Assembly (NCBI RefSeq): GCF_024305035.1
Contig: NZ_JAMWZB010000007.1
Span: 1-51,898, forward strand
Reading direction: 5' to 3'
Length of the DNA stretch: 51,898 nucleotides
Source of the DNA: Algoriphagus sp.
GTDB lineage: Bacteria > Bacteroidota > Bacteroidia > Cytophagales > Cyclobacteriaceae
Part shown: one piece after another, positions 8,257 to 15,404 of the stretch
How the letters are laid out: every line of letters begins with the position of its first letter
Numbering within the stretch: the first letter of the stretch is position 1
Position numbers and translations under genes: made by a program
The notes under the pieces: model-generated
Database searches by the model: none
Seen by the model: only the letters and a program-made list of their open reading frames with translations
Told to the model about the DNA's origin: nothing

Positions 8257-8358
8257 CTAGAAGTAAAGTTTTTTCGAGCGGATATAGTCCACTCCCCCCT
8301 CTGGCAGCAGGTAGCGCACAGCTCGCTCCTGCTGAATCGCCTCTCGAATAAAGGACGC
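8257..8358 (-). pseudogene. remnant of nadD 3' end
   Basis: The minus strand encodes 33 residues plus stop that match residues 156-188 of the NadD encoded at 16934-17500, e.g. SFIREAIQ and VRYLLPEG and DYIRSKKLYF, with about four substitutions. It lies directly downstream of the CxxC lipoprotein and upstream of a cassette leader, exactly as the nadD end sits upstream of the first cassette. It marks a tandem-duplication junction. Confidence 0.9.
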
Positions 8359-8392
8359 CAAAACACCTGAAAAGGGATGGAAAACAAAAAAT

Positions 8393-8917
8393 CTACTCCT
8401 CGCTTTCGATGGGTTTCATCCCGAAATGCTCTTCCAATTGACCAACTCGATCATTGGGCATCCCTAAATTGTATTGTTCAAGTATCCGATTACCTTCAAC
8501 CAAAAAACTGAGTAAGCCCTTGTTTTCCAATTCTACGTATTTGAGCTGGTTTATTTCAAAAAATTCATCTTTTGGATCCAAATAGACCGGATAGGGAAAA
8601 TCCCGCTTTTCGAAAAAAGATCTGATCTCTTCGGGGCTTCTCTTTCCATCTTTCCATTCTCCTGCCAAATAGACTCTTACGGATAATTCAGGATAAGATG
8701 CAGCAAAGTCTTTCCACTTCACAATATTATCAGTAAAAATATATAAGGATAACTTTGAATAATTTAAATAAATAATAGCTTTTTCCTCGCAGTCAAGACA
8801 AGGGGGATTACCCTGATGAATGATTTCCAGGTTTTCAGGAAAAATCATTTGCTCCGGAGCACTATGACAAGAAAGGACTAAACAGCTTAAGAAAAAGTAG
8901 GCCAGTAATTTATTCAT
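8393..8917 (-). CDS. CxxC-containing thioredoxin-like lipoprotein (174 aa)
   Basis: Lipobox LVLSC at about 17. A CxxC motif (PPCLDCEEKA) at about 38-45 is followed by alternating strands and helices (IIYLNYS, WKDFAASYPELSVRVYLAG, FPYPVYLDPKDEFFEINQL) that resemble a thioredoxin/peroxiredoxin layout, though the CxxC is very close to the N-terminus. The assignment is tentative. Its start overlaps the stop of the propeller gene by 8 nt (ATGAATAA), so the two are translationally coupled. Close paralogue of 12163-12687. Confidence 0.75.
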   Translation of the reverse strand: MNKLLAYFFLSCLVLSCHSAPEQMIFPENLEIIHQGNPPCLDCEEKAIIYLNYSKLSLYIFTDNIVKWKDFAASYPELSVRVYLAGEWKDGKRSPEEIRSFFEKRDFPYPVYLDPKDEFFEINQLKYVELENKGLLSFLVEGNRILEQYNLGMPNDRVGQLEEHFGMKPIESEE

Positions 8918-10031
8918 CGAATTGAATTTTTGTCTTTAGGATAACCGGATAGTCAAACTCTTGCTCAGGAATTTCTTTTTGGATTTTTTCCAAAATGTTT
9001 TGTGGAAGGCCATCTAGCATCACGGATCGATAGGTCAAAAACATGACTTCTCCGTCTTCAATCCCAATGGGATAATGATAGAGAATATCCTCATTTAGGT
9101 TGGTGGATAATTTTTGGACTTTATCGGTAGATTTATCGATAAATACCAATTCCTTGAAAATGCCTTCAGGCTTCTGAACATGAATGCTAAGTAGCATCAA
9201 TTGCTCATCCTCAAAAACCCCATGAAGATTGGCAAAGCCTGACTCACTCATTTTGCCAAAGCTTTCCATAATATCCTCCTCCCAAAAGTAGTCGGGGATG
9301 GCGTAGCGCCCAAAATCCATTTGGGCAACTCGCTCCAGCGAATCATTCTCAAACTGATACACATACGGTTGAAAGGATTCGATCAGATGGAGGTCAGTTT
9401 GGTTTTGAAAAAAATTCCGTTCGGTCATCGGCAAAAGATTGTTTTGATAGGTATTTTCCAAAAAAGCGGAGAGCTCATTTCCTTGAGCGTCTGTTTTTAT
9501 GAGTCGATGTTGGGTAAAAGGGAGATTGTAACTCCCATAAAGCAAATATTCTCCGGAAGGCAATTTGGTAAAGGAACTAGCTAGGTAATCCGTTTCGAAA
9601 ATCGTTGATATTTCACCTGCTTCAGAGATATGAAAAACCGTAGCTTGATCACCAATTCCAGAAAGCACCTCCACACTCCCGTCAGAATTGATAAAGAAAT
9701 CATCCAAATCTTTCAGGTAACCCGGTCCATCACCCACTTGAGCAACAGCACCTCGATATCCACCTTCTCTGTCAAATCGGTGGATCACATTTTTGGAGTT
9801 TTCGTCCATAAGGTAAAATGTGGATCGATTAAATCTCACCCGGATATCAGTCCCCATGAGATTTTCAGAAGTAGTTTCCAGAGGGATGATTTTTTGAATA
9901 GTAAGCTCACTCTTTTCAGCTATTTCCAGATCATTCAATACTAATTTCTTATTTTCTAAATCTCCATTACCTGTACAGGATAAGCAAAAAATGAAAATGA
10001 ACAACCCTGATGAGAATTTTTTATGCTTCAT
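8910..10031 (-). CDS. 6-bladed beta-propeller lipoprotein (373 aa)
   Basis: Start at ATG 10031 (MKHKKFSSGLFIFIF), lipobox CLSC; the 24-codon longer frame is not supported by a signal. Propeller repeats: IHRFDREGGYRGAV, QVGDGPGYLKDLDDFF, VFHISEAGEIST, YVYQFENDSLERV. Ends with FDYPVILKTKIQFDE and overlaps the CxxC lipoprotein start. It is the intact counterpart of the frameshifted copy at 12680-13797. Follows a broken peptide gene. Confidence 0.85.
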   Translation of the reverse strand: MKHKKFSSGLFIFIFCLSCTGNGDLENKKLVLNDLEIAEKSELTIQKIIPLETTSENLMGTDIRVRFNRSTFYLMDENSKNVIHRFDREGGYRGAVAQVGDGPGYLKDLDDFFINSDGSVEVLSGIGDQATVFHISEAGEISTIFETDYLASSFTKLPSGEYLLYGSYNLPFTQHRLIKTDAQGNELSAFLENTYQNNLLPMTERNFFQNQTDLHLIESFQPYVYQFENDSLERVAQMDFGRYAIPDYFWEEDIMESFGKMSESGFANLHGVFEDEQLMLLSIHVQKPEGIFKELVFIDKSTDKVQKLSTNLNEDILYHYPIGIEDGEVMFLTYRSVMLDGLPQNILEKIQKEIPEQEFDYPVILKTKIQFDE

Positions 10032-10089
10032 TAATTTATTCTTGTTAGAAAGAGCTGTCTTTTCATGAAATGAAATGACAGTCTTTATT

Positions 10090-10322
10090 TTAATATCCTT
10101 CACAATTCAAACACCCTTTTTCAACAGTTCTACATCGTTCGCTCGTGAATTCGTTGTCACAATGATAAACTGTAAAATGTCCATTGCAGACGACCATTTT
10201 TTGATAGCATGGAGGTTTAGAATCTTCAATACCACCAGGATCAGGCTCAGTTTGACTGAATCCCACATTAGTCATAAACGCCTTGCCCCTAAAAAGGCTT
10301 ATCCAAACAATACCTTCTTCAT
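10090..10322 (-). pseudogene. secreted Cys peptide gene with broken signal peptide
   Basis: From ATG 10322 the frame reads MKKVLFG and meets TAA where the homologues have TTA (Leu), then AFLGA, then loses one base where intact copies have CTATG. After the shift the mature part continues intact: FSQTEPDPG and then six Cys (PPCYQK, VVCNGH, YHCDNE, ERCRTV, GCLNCEGY). One nonsense change plus a -1 frameshift in the signal region make export impossible without suppression. The mature part is still open, suggesting recent decay. Confidence 0.8.
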
Positions 10323-10343
10323 GTATTTATTTGTTTTGTTAGT

Positions 10344-10420
10344 TTAAAAACTTTTGGCCCAAAAGTAGCTTCGACCCCGAAGCTAAACCTAATTTATTGG
10401 GTTTCATTTTTAACCGCAAA
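10344..10420 (-). promoter_or_regulatory. cassette leader, copy L5: promoter and 5' hairpins
   Basis: Minus strand TTTG (10420-10417), 20 nt, TAAATTAG (10396-10389). A stem AGCTTCG/CGAAGCT with a 4-nt loop (10367-10384) begins within a few nt of the predicted start. It is followed by the 17-nt palindrome ACTTTTGGGCCAAAAGT (10350-10366). Confidence 0.8.
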
Positions 10421-10501
10421 CCTGAGCACCGAAAAGCATTAACTTAATCCATCAATGCTGATAATTTTGCTGTTGGTTTTAAATATGATTTGCCCATCAA
10501 T

Positions 10502-11593
10502 TCAATACTCAAACCGGACCAGATTAGGTTCCCGATCCACCGTGACCCCGTAGATGATCCTATTTTCTTCGTCCACTGCAATCCCATATACGGGCATATC
10601 CAATTGATACTGATTGAGGATATTTCCTTCATAATCAAATTCAAATACCCGGTTTAAATTGTCTGGGCTACTAAGTTCTCGAAATGGTTTCCCCCTAAAC
10701 AAGGTGAAAAATGAATCCTGTCCCAAAGTTACATCAGAATATCTAGTCGTTTTATCCCGTCCAAAATCCGGCATTTGATATCCCATCGAATACCCAATAT
10801 CAAAATGTTGAAGCTCAGGTGATGGACCTATGATGGTTTTGGTATGATACCCATCCAAATTGATGATATCTATATAATCGACACTCCTTCCTGCTTTTAC
10901 AACCATTTCACCATTTGGGCTGGACTTTATCGGGCCTTGGAAAATGGAACTGATCAAATTGGCATCCAAATCTTCGGGCTGATACCCGTTGGGCAATCCC
11001 CAACTTTTGACATGATCTCGCCAGTTTCCCATTAGATGAAGAGTATCCCCTTCCCTAGTCAAATGAAGGTATTTAGTCATCCCATCCACTGCACCTCCAA
11101 ATAATAATTGATTTTTTGTCCAAGTCAATTCTGTCAAAAAAAAGCTGGTCTCCGGGGAGCGAAATTCTTCCTCTGCCAGTAAACTGCTATCCCTAAGATC
11201 ATATTTGGAAAACTTCCTGATTTCAGGATCATAAGCCCATACTTTTCCAGACTCTTCAGCCTCCTCGATTTGGGAGATGACGGTAATCTCCCCTGGTCCC
11301 ATTCCGTCCTTTCCCTTGGATCTTAAATATTTTCCGGATTCTTTATCTATAACATGAAATTTTTTATCGTAAATATTTTTTCGTTCAAAAACCAGGATGA
11401 AATCATCAGTCAGCAGTAAACCTCGCGGATTGGTGATTTCCTCAATCCCGTATTTTTCCCCAGTCAATTGAATGGGATCCGGTAAGTCTTCTTCAGAAAA
11501 ATAGATAATATCATTTTTTGAACCGGAATTAGTGTCACAGCCCAAAAAAACAGAAACAAAAAAAATGCTTGCAATAAGTATACTTCTATGCAT
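10502..11593 (-). CDS. TolB-like 6-bladed beta-propeller lipoprotein (363 aa)
   Basis: ATG 11593 with lipobox SVFLGC at about 19. Propeller-type segments: GKDGMGPGEITVISQIEEAE, VWAYDPEIRKFSKYDL, RVFEFDYEGNILNQYQLD, YGIAVDEENRIIYGV. About 93% identical to the copy at 15405-16496, except a concentrated patch near residues 277-303 (DKTTRYSDV here). Preceded by a Cys peptide and an intercistronic hairpin. Surface or periplasmic protein; ligand unknown. Confidence 0.85.
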   Translation of the reverse strand: MHRSILIASIFFVSVFLGCDTNSGSKNDIIYFSEEDLPDPIQLTGEKYGIEEITNPRGLLLTDDFILVFERKNIYDKKFHVIDKESGKYLRSKGKDGMGPGEITVISQIEEAEESGKVWAYDPEIRKFSKYDLRDSSLLAEEEFRSPETSFFLTELTWTKNQLLFGGAVDGMTKYLHLTREGDTLHLMGNWRDHVKSWGLPNGYQPEDLDANLISSIFQGPIKSSPNGEMVVKAGRSVDYIDIINLDGYHTKTIIGPSPELQHFDIGYSMGYQMPDFGRDKTTRYSDVTLGQDSFFTLFRGKPFRELSSPDNLNRVFEFDYEGNILNQYQLDMPVYGIAVDEENRIIYGVTVDREPNLVRFEY

Positions 11594-11608
11594 AAATTGA
11601 AATAGTTA

Positions 11609-11632
11609 AGTGGGAGGCAAATTCCTCCCACT
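11609..11632 (-). promoter_or_regulatory. intercistronic hairpin between peptide and propeller
   Basis: A 9-bp perfect stem AGTGGGAGG/CCTCCCACT with a 6-nt loop lies 15 nt upstream of the propeller ATG. On the minus strand it is followed by TAACTATTTC rather than a U run. It may therefore act as an mRNA stabiliser/processing site or occlude the ribosome site instead of terminating. Identical at 16512-16535. Confidence 0.7.
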
Positions 11633-11642
11633 AGGTTGATAA

Positions 11643-11858
11643 TTAACTACAGGTTTCGACACATCGTGTCCAAGTTGATTCAGCAACATTTCCATAGTAC
11701 GGATGTTGACAACTGTCCTCCGATTGGCAGCATACACCACCCCAACTATTTGTAGCGGAGCCATCAGGACAAGGTTCCTCTTCTTCCTGGGCATTAACCG
11801 GAATGCCCGAAAACGCCATAGCCCCCAAAAAGGCTAAACCAAATAATACTTTTTTCAT
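11643..11858 (-). CDS. secreted Cys peptide (71 aa), cassette array
   Basis: Signal peptide MKKVLFGLAFLGAMAF with cleavage after VNAQ (about 24). The 47-residue mature part begins with an acidic EEEEP run and carries six Cys, including a CC pair (GGVCCQSEDSCQH) and RCVETC at the end. Near-identical to 16543-16761 in the first half and diverged between the CC pair and the last Cys pair. Own leader L4 upstream; hairpin and TolB-like propeller downstream. Function unknown; a disulfide-stabilised exported peptide is the sequence-based description. Confidence 0.8.
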   Translation of the reverse strand: MKKVLFGLAFLGAMAFSGIPVNAQEEEEPCPDGSATNSWGGVCCQSEDSCQHPYYGNVAESTWTRCVETCS

Positions 11859-11869
11859 TTTGTTAAAGA

Positions 11870-11958
11870 ATTAGATTTTACTAAAAAGTTTTTTGCCCAA
11901 AAACGACTTCGTCTCCGAAGCTGAAACTAACCTATTGAGATCGATTTTTAATCGCAAG
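11870..11958 (-). promoter_or_regulatory. cassette leader, copy L4: promoter and 5' hairpins
   Basis: Minus strand CTTG (11958-11955), 20 nt, TAGGTTAG (11934-11927). Stem ACTTCG-type pairing at 11904-11921 (minus GCTTCG...CGAAGT, needs G-U), then a GTTTTT/AAAAAC stem. A T9 run lies upstream at 11999-12007. Confidence 0.75.
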
Positions 11959-12026
11959 CGTAAACTCCAAAAATTGTAAATTTATTCCATCAACGGTGTT
12001 TTTTTTTGCAGGCGGCTAATAATCAG

Positions 12027-12128
12027 CTAGAAGTAGAGTTTTTTCGAGCGGATATAGTCCACTCCCCCCTCTGGCAGCAGGTAGCGCACAGCTCGCTCCT
12101 GCTGAATCGCCTCTCGAATAAAGGACGC
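12027..12128 (-). pseudogene. remnant of nadD 3' end (second copy)
   Basis: Same 33-codon nadD tail as at 8257-8358, almost base-identical to it and more diverged from the real nadD end. It lies between the stop of the CxxC lipoprotein at 12163 and leader L4. The two remnants therefore descend from one junction that was duplicated again. Confidence 0.9.
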
Positions 12129-12162
12129 CAAAACACCTGAAAAGGGATGGAAAACAAAAAAT

Positions 12163-12687
12163 CTACTCCTCGCTTTCGATGGGTTTCATCCCGAAATGCT
12201 CTTCCAATTGACCAACTCGATCATTGGGCATCCCAAAATTGTATAGTTCAAGTATCCGATTACCTTCAACCAAAAAATGAAGAACAAACTTATTGTCCAA
12301 ATCAATATAGTCTAGCTGATTTACTTCAAAAAATTCATTTTCAGGATCCAAATAAACCGGATAAGGAAAATCCCGCTTCTTGAAAAAAGAACGAATCTGC
12401 TCAGGACTGCTTTTCCCATCTTTCCCTTCTCCTCCCAAATAAACACTGACTGAAAGATTCGGATAGGATGCCGCAAAGTCTTTCCAATTCACAATATTGT
12501 CAGTAAATAAATAGCTGGATCGCTCGGCAATATTTAAATAAAAAACAGCTTTTTCCTCGCAGTCTGGACAAGGGGGATTACCCTGATGAATGATTTCCAG
12601 GTTTTCTGGAAAAATCATTTGCTCCGGAGCGCTATGACAAGAAAGAACTAACCAGATTAAGAAAAAATAGGCCAATAACTTATTCAT
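12163..12687 (-). CDS. CxxC-containing thioredoxin-like lipoprotein (174 aa)
   Basis: Paralogue of 8393-8917 with the same length, lipobox (LVLSC) and ends. The CxxC reads PPCPDCEEKA. Differences cluster in the central third (FYLNIAERSSYLF, YIDLDNKFVLHF). It overlaps the end of the frameshifted propeller by 8 nt. If the upstream frameshift is real, translational coupling may be affected. Exported, membrane-anchored; possible disulfide role is inferred only from CxxC. Confidence 0.75.
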   Translation of the reverse strand: MNKLLAYFFLIWLVLSCHSAPEQMIFPENLEIIHQGNPPCPDCEEKAVFYLNIAERSSYLFTDNIVNWKDFAASYPNLSVSVYLGGEGKDGKSSPEQIRSFFKKRDFPYPVYLDPENEFFEVNQLDYIDLDNKFVLHFLVEGNRILELYNFGMPNDRVGQLEEHFGMKPIESEE

Positions 12688-13797
12688 CGAATTGAATTTT
12701 TGTCTTTAGGATAACCGGATAATCAAAATCTTGCTCCGGAATTTCTTTTTGGATTTTTTCCAAACTGTTTTGTGGAAGGTCATCTAGCATCACGGATCGA
12801 TAGGTCAAAAACATGACTTCTCCATCTTCAATCCCAATGGGATAATGATAGAGCATATCCTCATTCAGGTTGGTGGATAATTTTTGGACTTTATCGGTAG
12901 ATTTATCGATAAATACCAATTCCTTGAAAATGCCTTCAGGCTTCTGAACATGAATGCTGAGTAGCATCAATTGCTCATCCTCAAAAACCCCATGAAGATT
13001 GGCAAAGCCTGACTCACTCATTTTGCCAAAGCTTTCCATAATATCCTCCTCCCAAAAGTAGTCGGGGATGGCGTAGCTCCCAAAATCCATTTGGGCAACT
13101 CGCTCCAGCGAATCATTCTCAAACTGATACACATACGGATGAAAGGATTCGATCAGATGGAGGTTAGTTTGGTTTTGAAAAAAATTCCGTTCGGTCATCG
13201 GCAAGAGGTTGGTTTGATAGGTATTTTCCAAAAAAGAGGAAAGCTCATTTCCTTGAGCGTCTGTTTTTATGAGTCGATGTTGGGTAAAGGGGAGATTATA
13301 GCTTCCATAAAGCAAATATTCTCCGGATGGCAATTTGGTAAGGAACTGGCCAGGTAATCCGTTTCGAAAACCGTTGATATTTCGCCTGCTTCAGAGATAT
13401 GATAAACCGTAGCTTGATCACCAATTCCAGAAAGCACCTCCACACTTCCGTCAGGATTGATAAAGAAATCATCCAAATCTTCCAGGTAACCCAGACCATC
13501 ACCCTCGGGGGCGATGATTCCTAGGTAGTCGCCATTTCGATCGAATTGATGAATCCCATCCTTATTGCCCTCGTCCATCAAATAAAAAACCGAGGCATCA
13601 TATCGAACCCGGATATCTGAACCTATAAGATTTTCAGAAGTAGTTTCCAGATTGATAATTTTATGTAGGGCAAGCTTTTCCTTACCGATCACCTCAAGCT
13701 CTTCCAGAACAAATAATGGAAGCTCGGATTGCTTGGAATTGCTGCAGGAAACACAAAATACGGAGAATATTAAAAGTTTGATATTGTTGATTTTCAT
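12680..13797 (-). pseudogene. 6-bladed beta-propeller lipoprotein, frameshifted
   Basis: ATG 13797 (MKINNIKLLIFSVFCVSC, lipobox) opens a frame that matches the 373-aa propeller until ETDYLAS (about 13345). There one A is missing from an AAA run compared with 9565-9570, and the match continues in another frame from MPSGEYLLYG to the normal end. The two halves otherwise retain high identity to the intact copy, so the break is recent or a sequencing error. Confidence 0.85.
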
Positions 13798-13865
13798 GAT
13801 ATTGATCAAAATAATCAATTACCCATTGGATGCAGCGTATGAAACGCAAACGACTGATATACTTG

Positions 13866-13940
13866 TAAAAGGGTTGACTTAAAATAGGCTTCAATTCAGA
13901 AGACTTAACTAGTCTATTGATTTCAATTTTTATTCGCAAA
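13866..13940 (-). promoter_or_regulatory. cassette leader, copy L3 (most diverged; no peptide gene follows)
   Basis: Minus strand TTTG (13940-13937), 20 nt, TAGACTAG (13916-13909). The hairpin region is weakened (GTCTTC...GAAGCC). Unlike the other leaders, the next gene is directly the propeller at 13797; no signal peptide or Cys peptide is visible at 13798-13865. A T8 run is at 13981-13988. The gap 13798-14032 otherwise holds nothing. Confidence 0.65.
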
Positions 13941-14032
13941 TCTATCCTCGGAAAAATAGCCATTTATTCCATCAGTGACGTTTTTTTTGCAGACGGATGA
14001 TTTTTAACATTTTCTATTGGATATACCTGCAA

Positions 14033-14551
14033 TTACGGTTGTAAAAAATCCTGTACTTGTTTTTCAAACAATTCTGGAATACCCATTTCGGCCGAAGAAA
14101 AAACCTGACCTTCTTTTACCAAATACATCTGAACGTCATTCCGCTCATAGGGAAAATACTCTAAATGATTAAGCCCAAAGAATTTGTTTTCTTTATTATA
14201 AAATACCGAATAGGGAAATTGATTTTCAGAAAGTAAATCTTCCAAATAGGTTTTATTCAATCCTAATTCTTTATTTTCTCCACCAAATATAAGGATTACT
14301 GGTAATTCAGGATGTTTCGTTTTAAGGTCCTCGAATCGCTTTATTAGCATGGAATGGAACATTGACAGGGGCCTGGTTTCATTCATCCCAAAATAGGTGA
14401 CCAGCATTTTTTCACAGGTTAAACAGGGCTCTGCTGGTGACCCATTCGTATTAATTAATTCAAGTTCATCAGGAAAAGTAATAACTGTAACTTCCTTTTT
14501 CCCGCAGGAATAAAGGAAAATCACAAAAAATAGAAGTAAACTATATCTCAT
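14033..14551 (-). CDS. CxxC lipoprotein, diverged paralogue (172 aa)
   Basis: Lipobox LYSC at about 16, then TVITFPDELELI and the CxxC motif EPCLTCEKM at the same position as in the 174-aa paralogues, plus FPYSVFYNKENKFFGLNHL aligned to FPYPVYLDPKDEFFEINQL. Overall identity is modest, so it is an older duplicate. It overlaps the end of the truncated propeller (14541-14947), preserving the propeller/CxxC coupling. Intact. Confidence 0.7.
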   Translation of the reverse strand: MRYSLLLFFVIFLYSCGKKEVTVITFPDELELINTNGSPAEPCLTCEKMLVTYFGMNETRPLSMFHSMLIKRFEDLKTKHPELPVILIFGGENKELGLNKTYLEDLLSENQFPYSVFYNKENKFFGLNHLEYFPYERNDVQMYLVKEGQVFSSAEMGIPELFEKQVQDFLQP

Positions 14552-14947
14552 CTTTTAATTTAGCCTTGATCAGTACTGGGTAATCAAATTGTCTCTCCTC
14601 CAATTTTATACTTAGACCGGATTAAAGGTTGTTTTTAAAACGTTTTCTTAACAGTGGAGTGGTTAGAAAGAAAGATAACCTCTTCTCCCTTAACCAAAAC
14701 CGGCTCACTAAATGGATCTTCTTCCAGACTTTTTCCTTCATATCCAAAAATTTGATCTCCCTGTTTTTCTGTAAATAACACTTTCTTGAAAGAACCAGAA
14801 TTTTTCTGAATATGTATATTAACAAGATAATGCTTTTCACTCTCAAATGCTGCTTTAAAAACTGCAAATCCATTTTCCGACAACTCTCCAAATGATTCGA
14901 AGAGGCTTTTTTCCCAAAAGTCAGAAGGAAGTGCAAATCCTATGATT
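14541..14947 (-). pseudogene. C-terminal fragment of a 6-bladed beta-propeller gene
   Basis: Frame from about 14947 reads GFALPSDFWEKSLFESFGEL, SENGFAVFKAAFES and so on, aligned to the last third of the 373-aa propeller. It stops at KKTF, and after a frameshift ends as QFDYPVLIKAKLKDEI with TAG at 14543. The N-terminal two thirds are missing. Upstream is the terminator 14970-14998. A dead remnant that keeps the overlap with the CxxC lipoprotein start. Confidence 0.8.
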
Positions 14948-14969
14948 CATTATTTTTATTGAAAGTAAA

Positions 14970-14998
14970 AAGGCCAAAGGAATATTTTCCTTGGCCTT
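14970..14998 (-). terminator. intrinsic terminator after peptide pseudogene
   Basis: Minus strand AAGGCCAAGGAA/TTCCTTTGGCCTT (12-bp stem with one bulge) followed by TTT. Begins 9 nt after the stop of the peptide frame at 15007. Same position as the terminator/hairpins behind the other peptides. Confidence 0.8.
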
Positions 14999-15006
14999 AA
15001 ATTAGT

Positions 15007-15227
15007 CTAATTACACTTATAATAATGAACATAAGATTGCGAACATAAGTAACCTGTAGCTACATTTTCACAATTATATGCTTCAATTTCTCCTGCGCAC
15101 CAGTACATCCGCTGATAACAGCGGGTTTCTTCACCTTCCCCGGGATCCACACTCCCCTGACCTTGGGCATTTGTACCCGAAAACGCCTTGCCCTAAAAAG
15201 GCAACTCCAAACAACACCTTCTTCATT
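15007..15227 (-). pseudogene. secreted Cys peptide gene with frameshifted signal peptide
   Basis: ATG 15227 reads MKKVLFGVAFLG, then two bases are missing relative to intact copies (GGGCAAGGCG versus GGGGGCTATGGCG) and the frame runs to an early TGA. In the shifted frame the rest is intact: AFSGTNAQ cleavage site, an acidic spacer, then five Cys (TRCYQR, YWCAGE, YNCENV, YLCSQS, YKCN) and TAG at 15009. A distinct mature peptide, inactivated in the signal sequence. Confidence 0.8.
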
Positions 15228-15244
15228 TTTTTATTGGTTTTGTT

Positions 15245-15323
15245 AGTTTAAAAACTTTTGGCCAAAAGTGACTTCGACCCCGAAGCTAAACCTAATTTAT
15301 TGGGTTTCATTTTTAACCGCAAA
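15245..15323 (-). promoter_or_regulatory. cassette leader, copy L2: promoter and 5' hairpins
   Basis: Minus strand TTTG (15323-15320), 20 nt, TAAATTAG (15299-15292). Hairpin with GCTTCG...CGAAGT, then the perfect 16-bp palindrome ACTTTTGGCCAAAAGT. Near-identical to L5 including about 80 nt upstream, consistent with segmental duplication. Confidence 0.8.
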
Positions 15324-15404
15324 CCTGAGCACCGAAAAGCATTAACTTAATCCATCAATGCTGATAATTTTGCTGTTGGTTTTAAATATGATTTGCCCAT
15401 CAAT

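Noticed and set aside
8164..8370. 68-aa plus-strand ORF
   Set aside because: It is the antisense of the nadD remnant and leader; the minus-strand nadD match explains the open frame.
12027..12383. Plus-strand ORF at 12147-12383 as a gene
   Set aside because: Lies opposite the CxxC lipoprotein and junction region; no conserved features.
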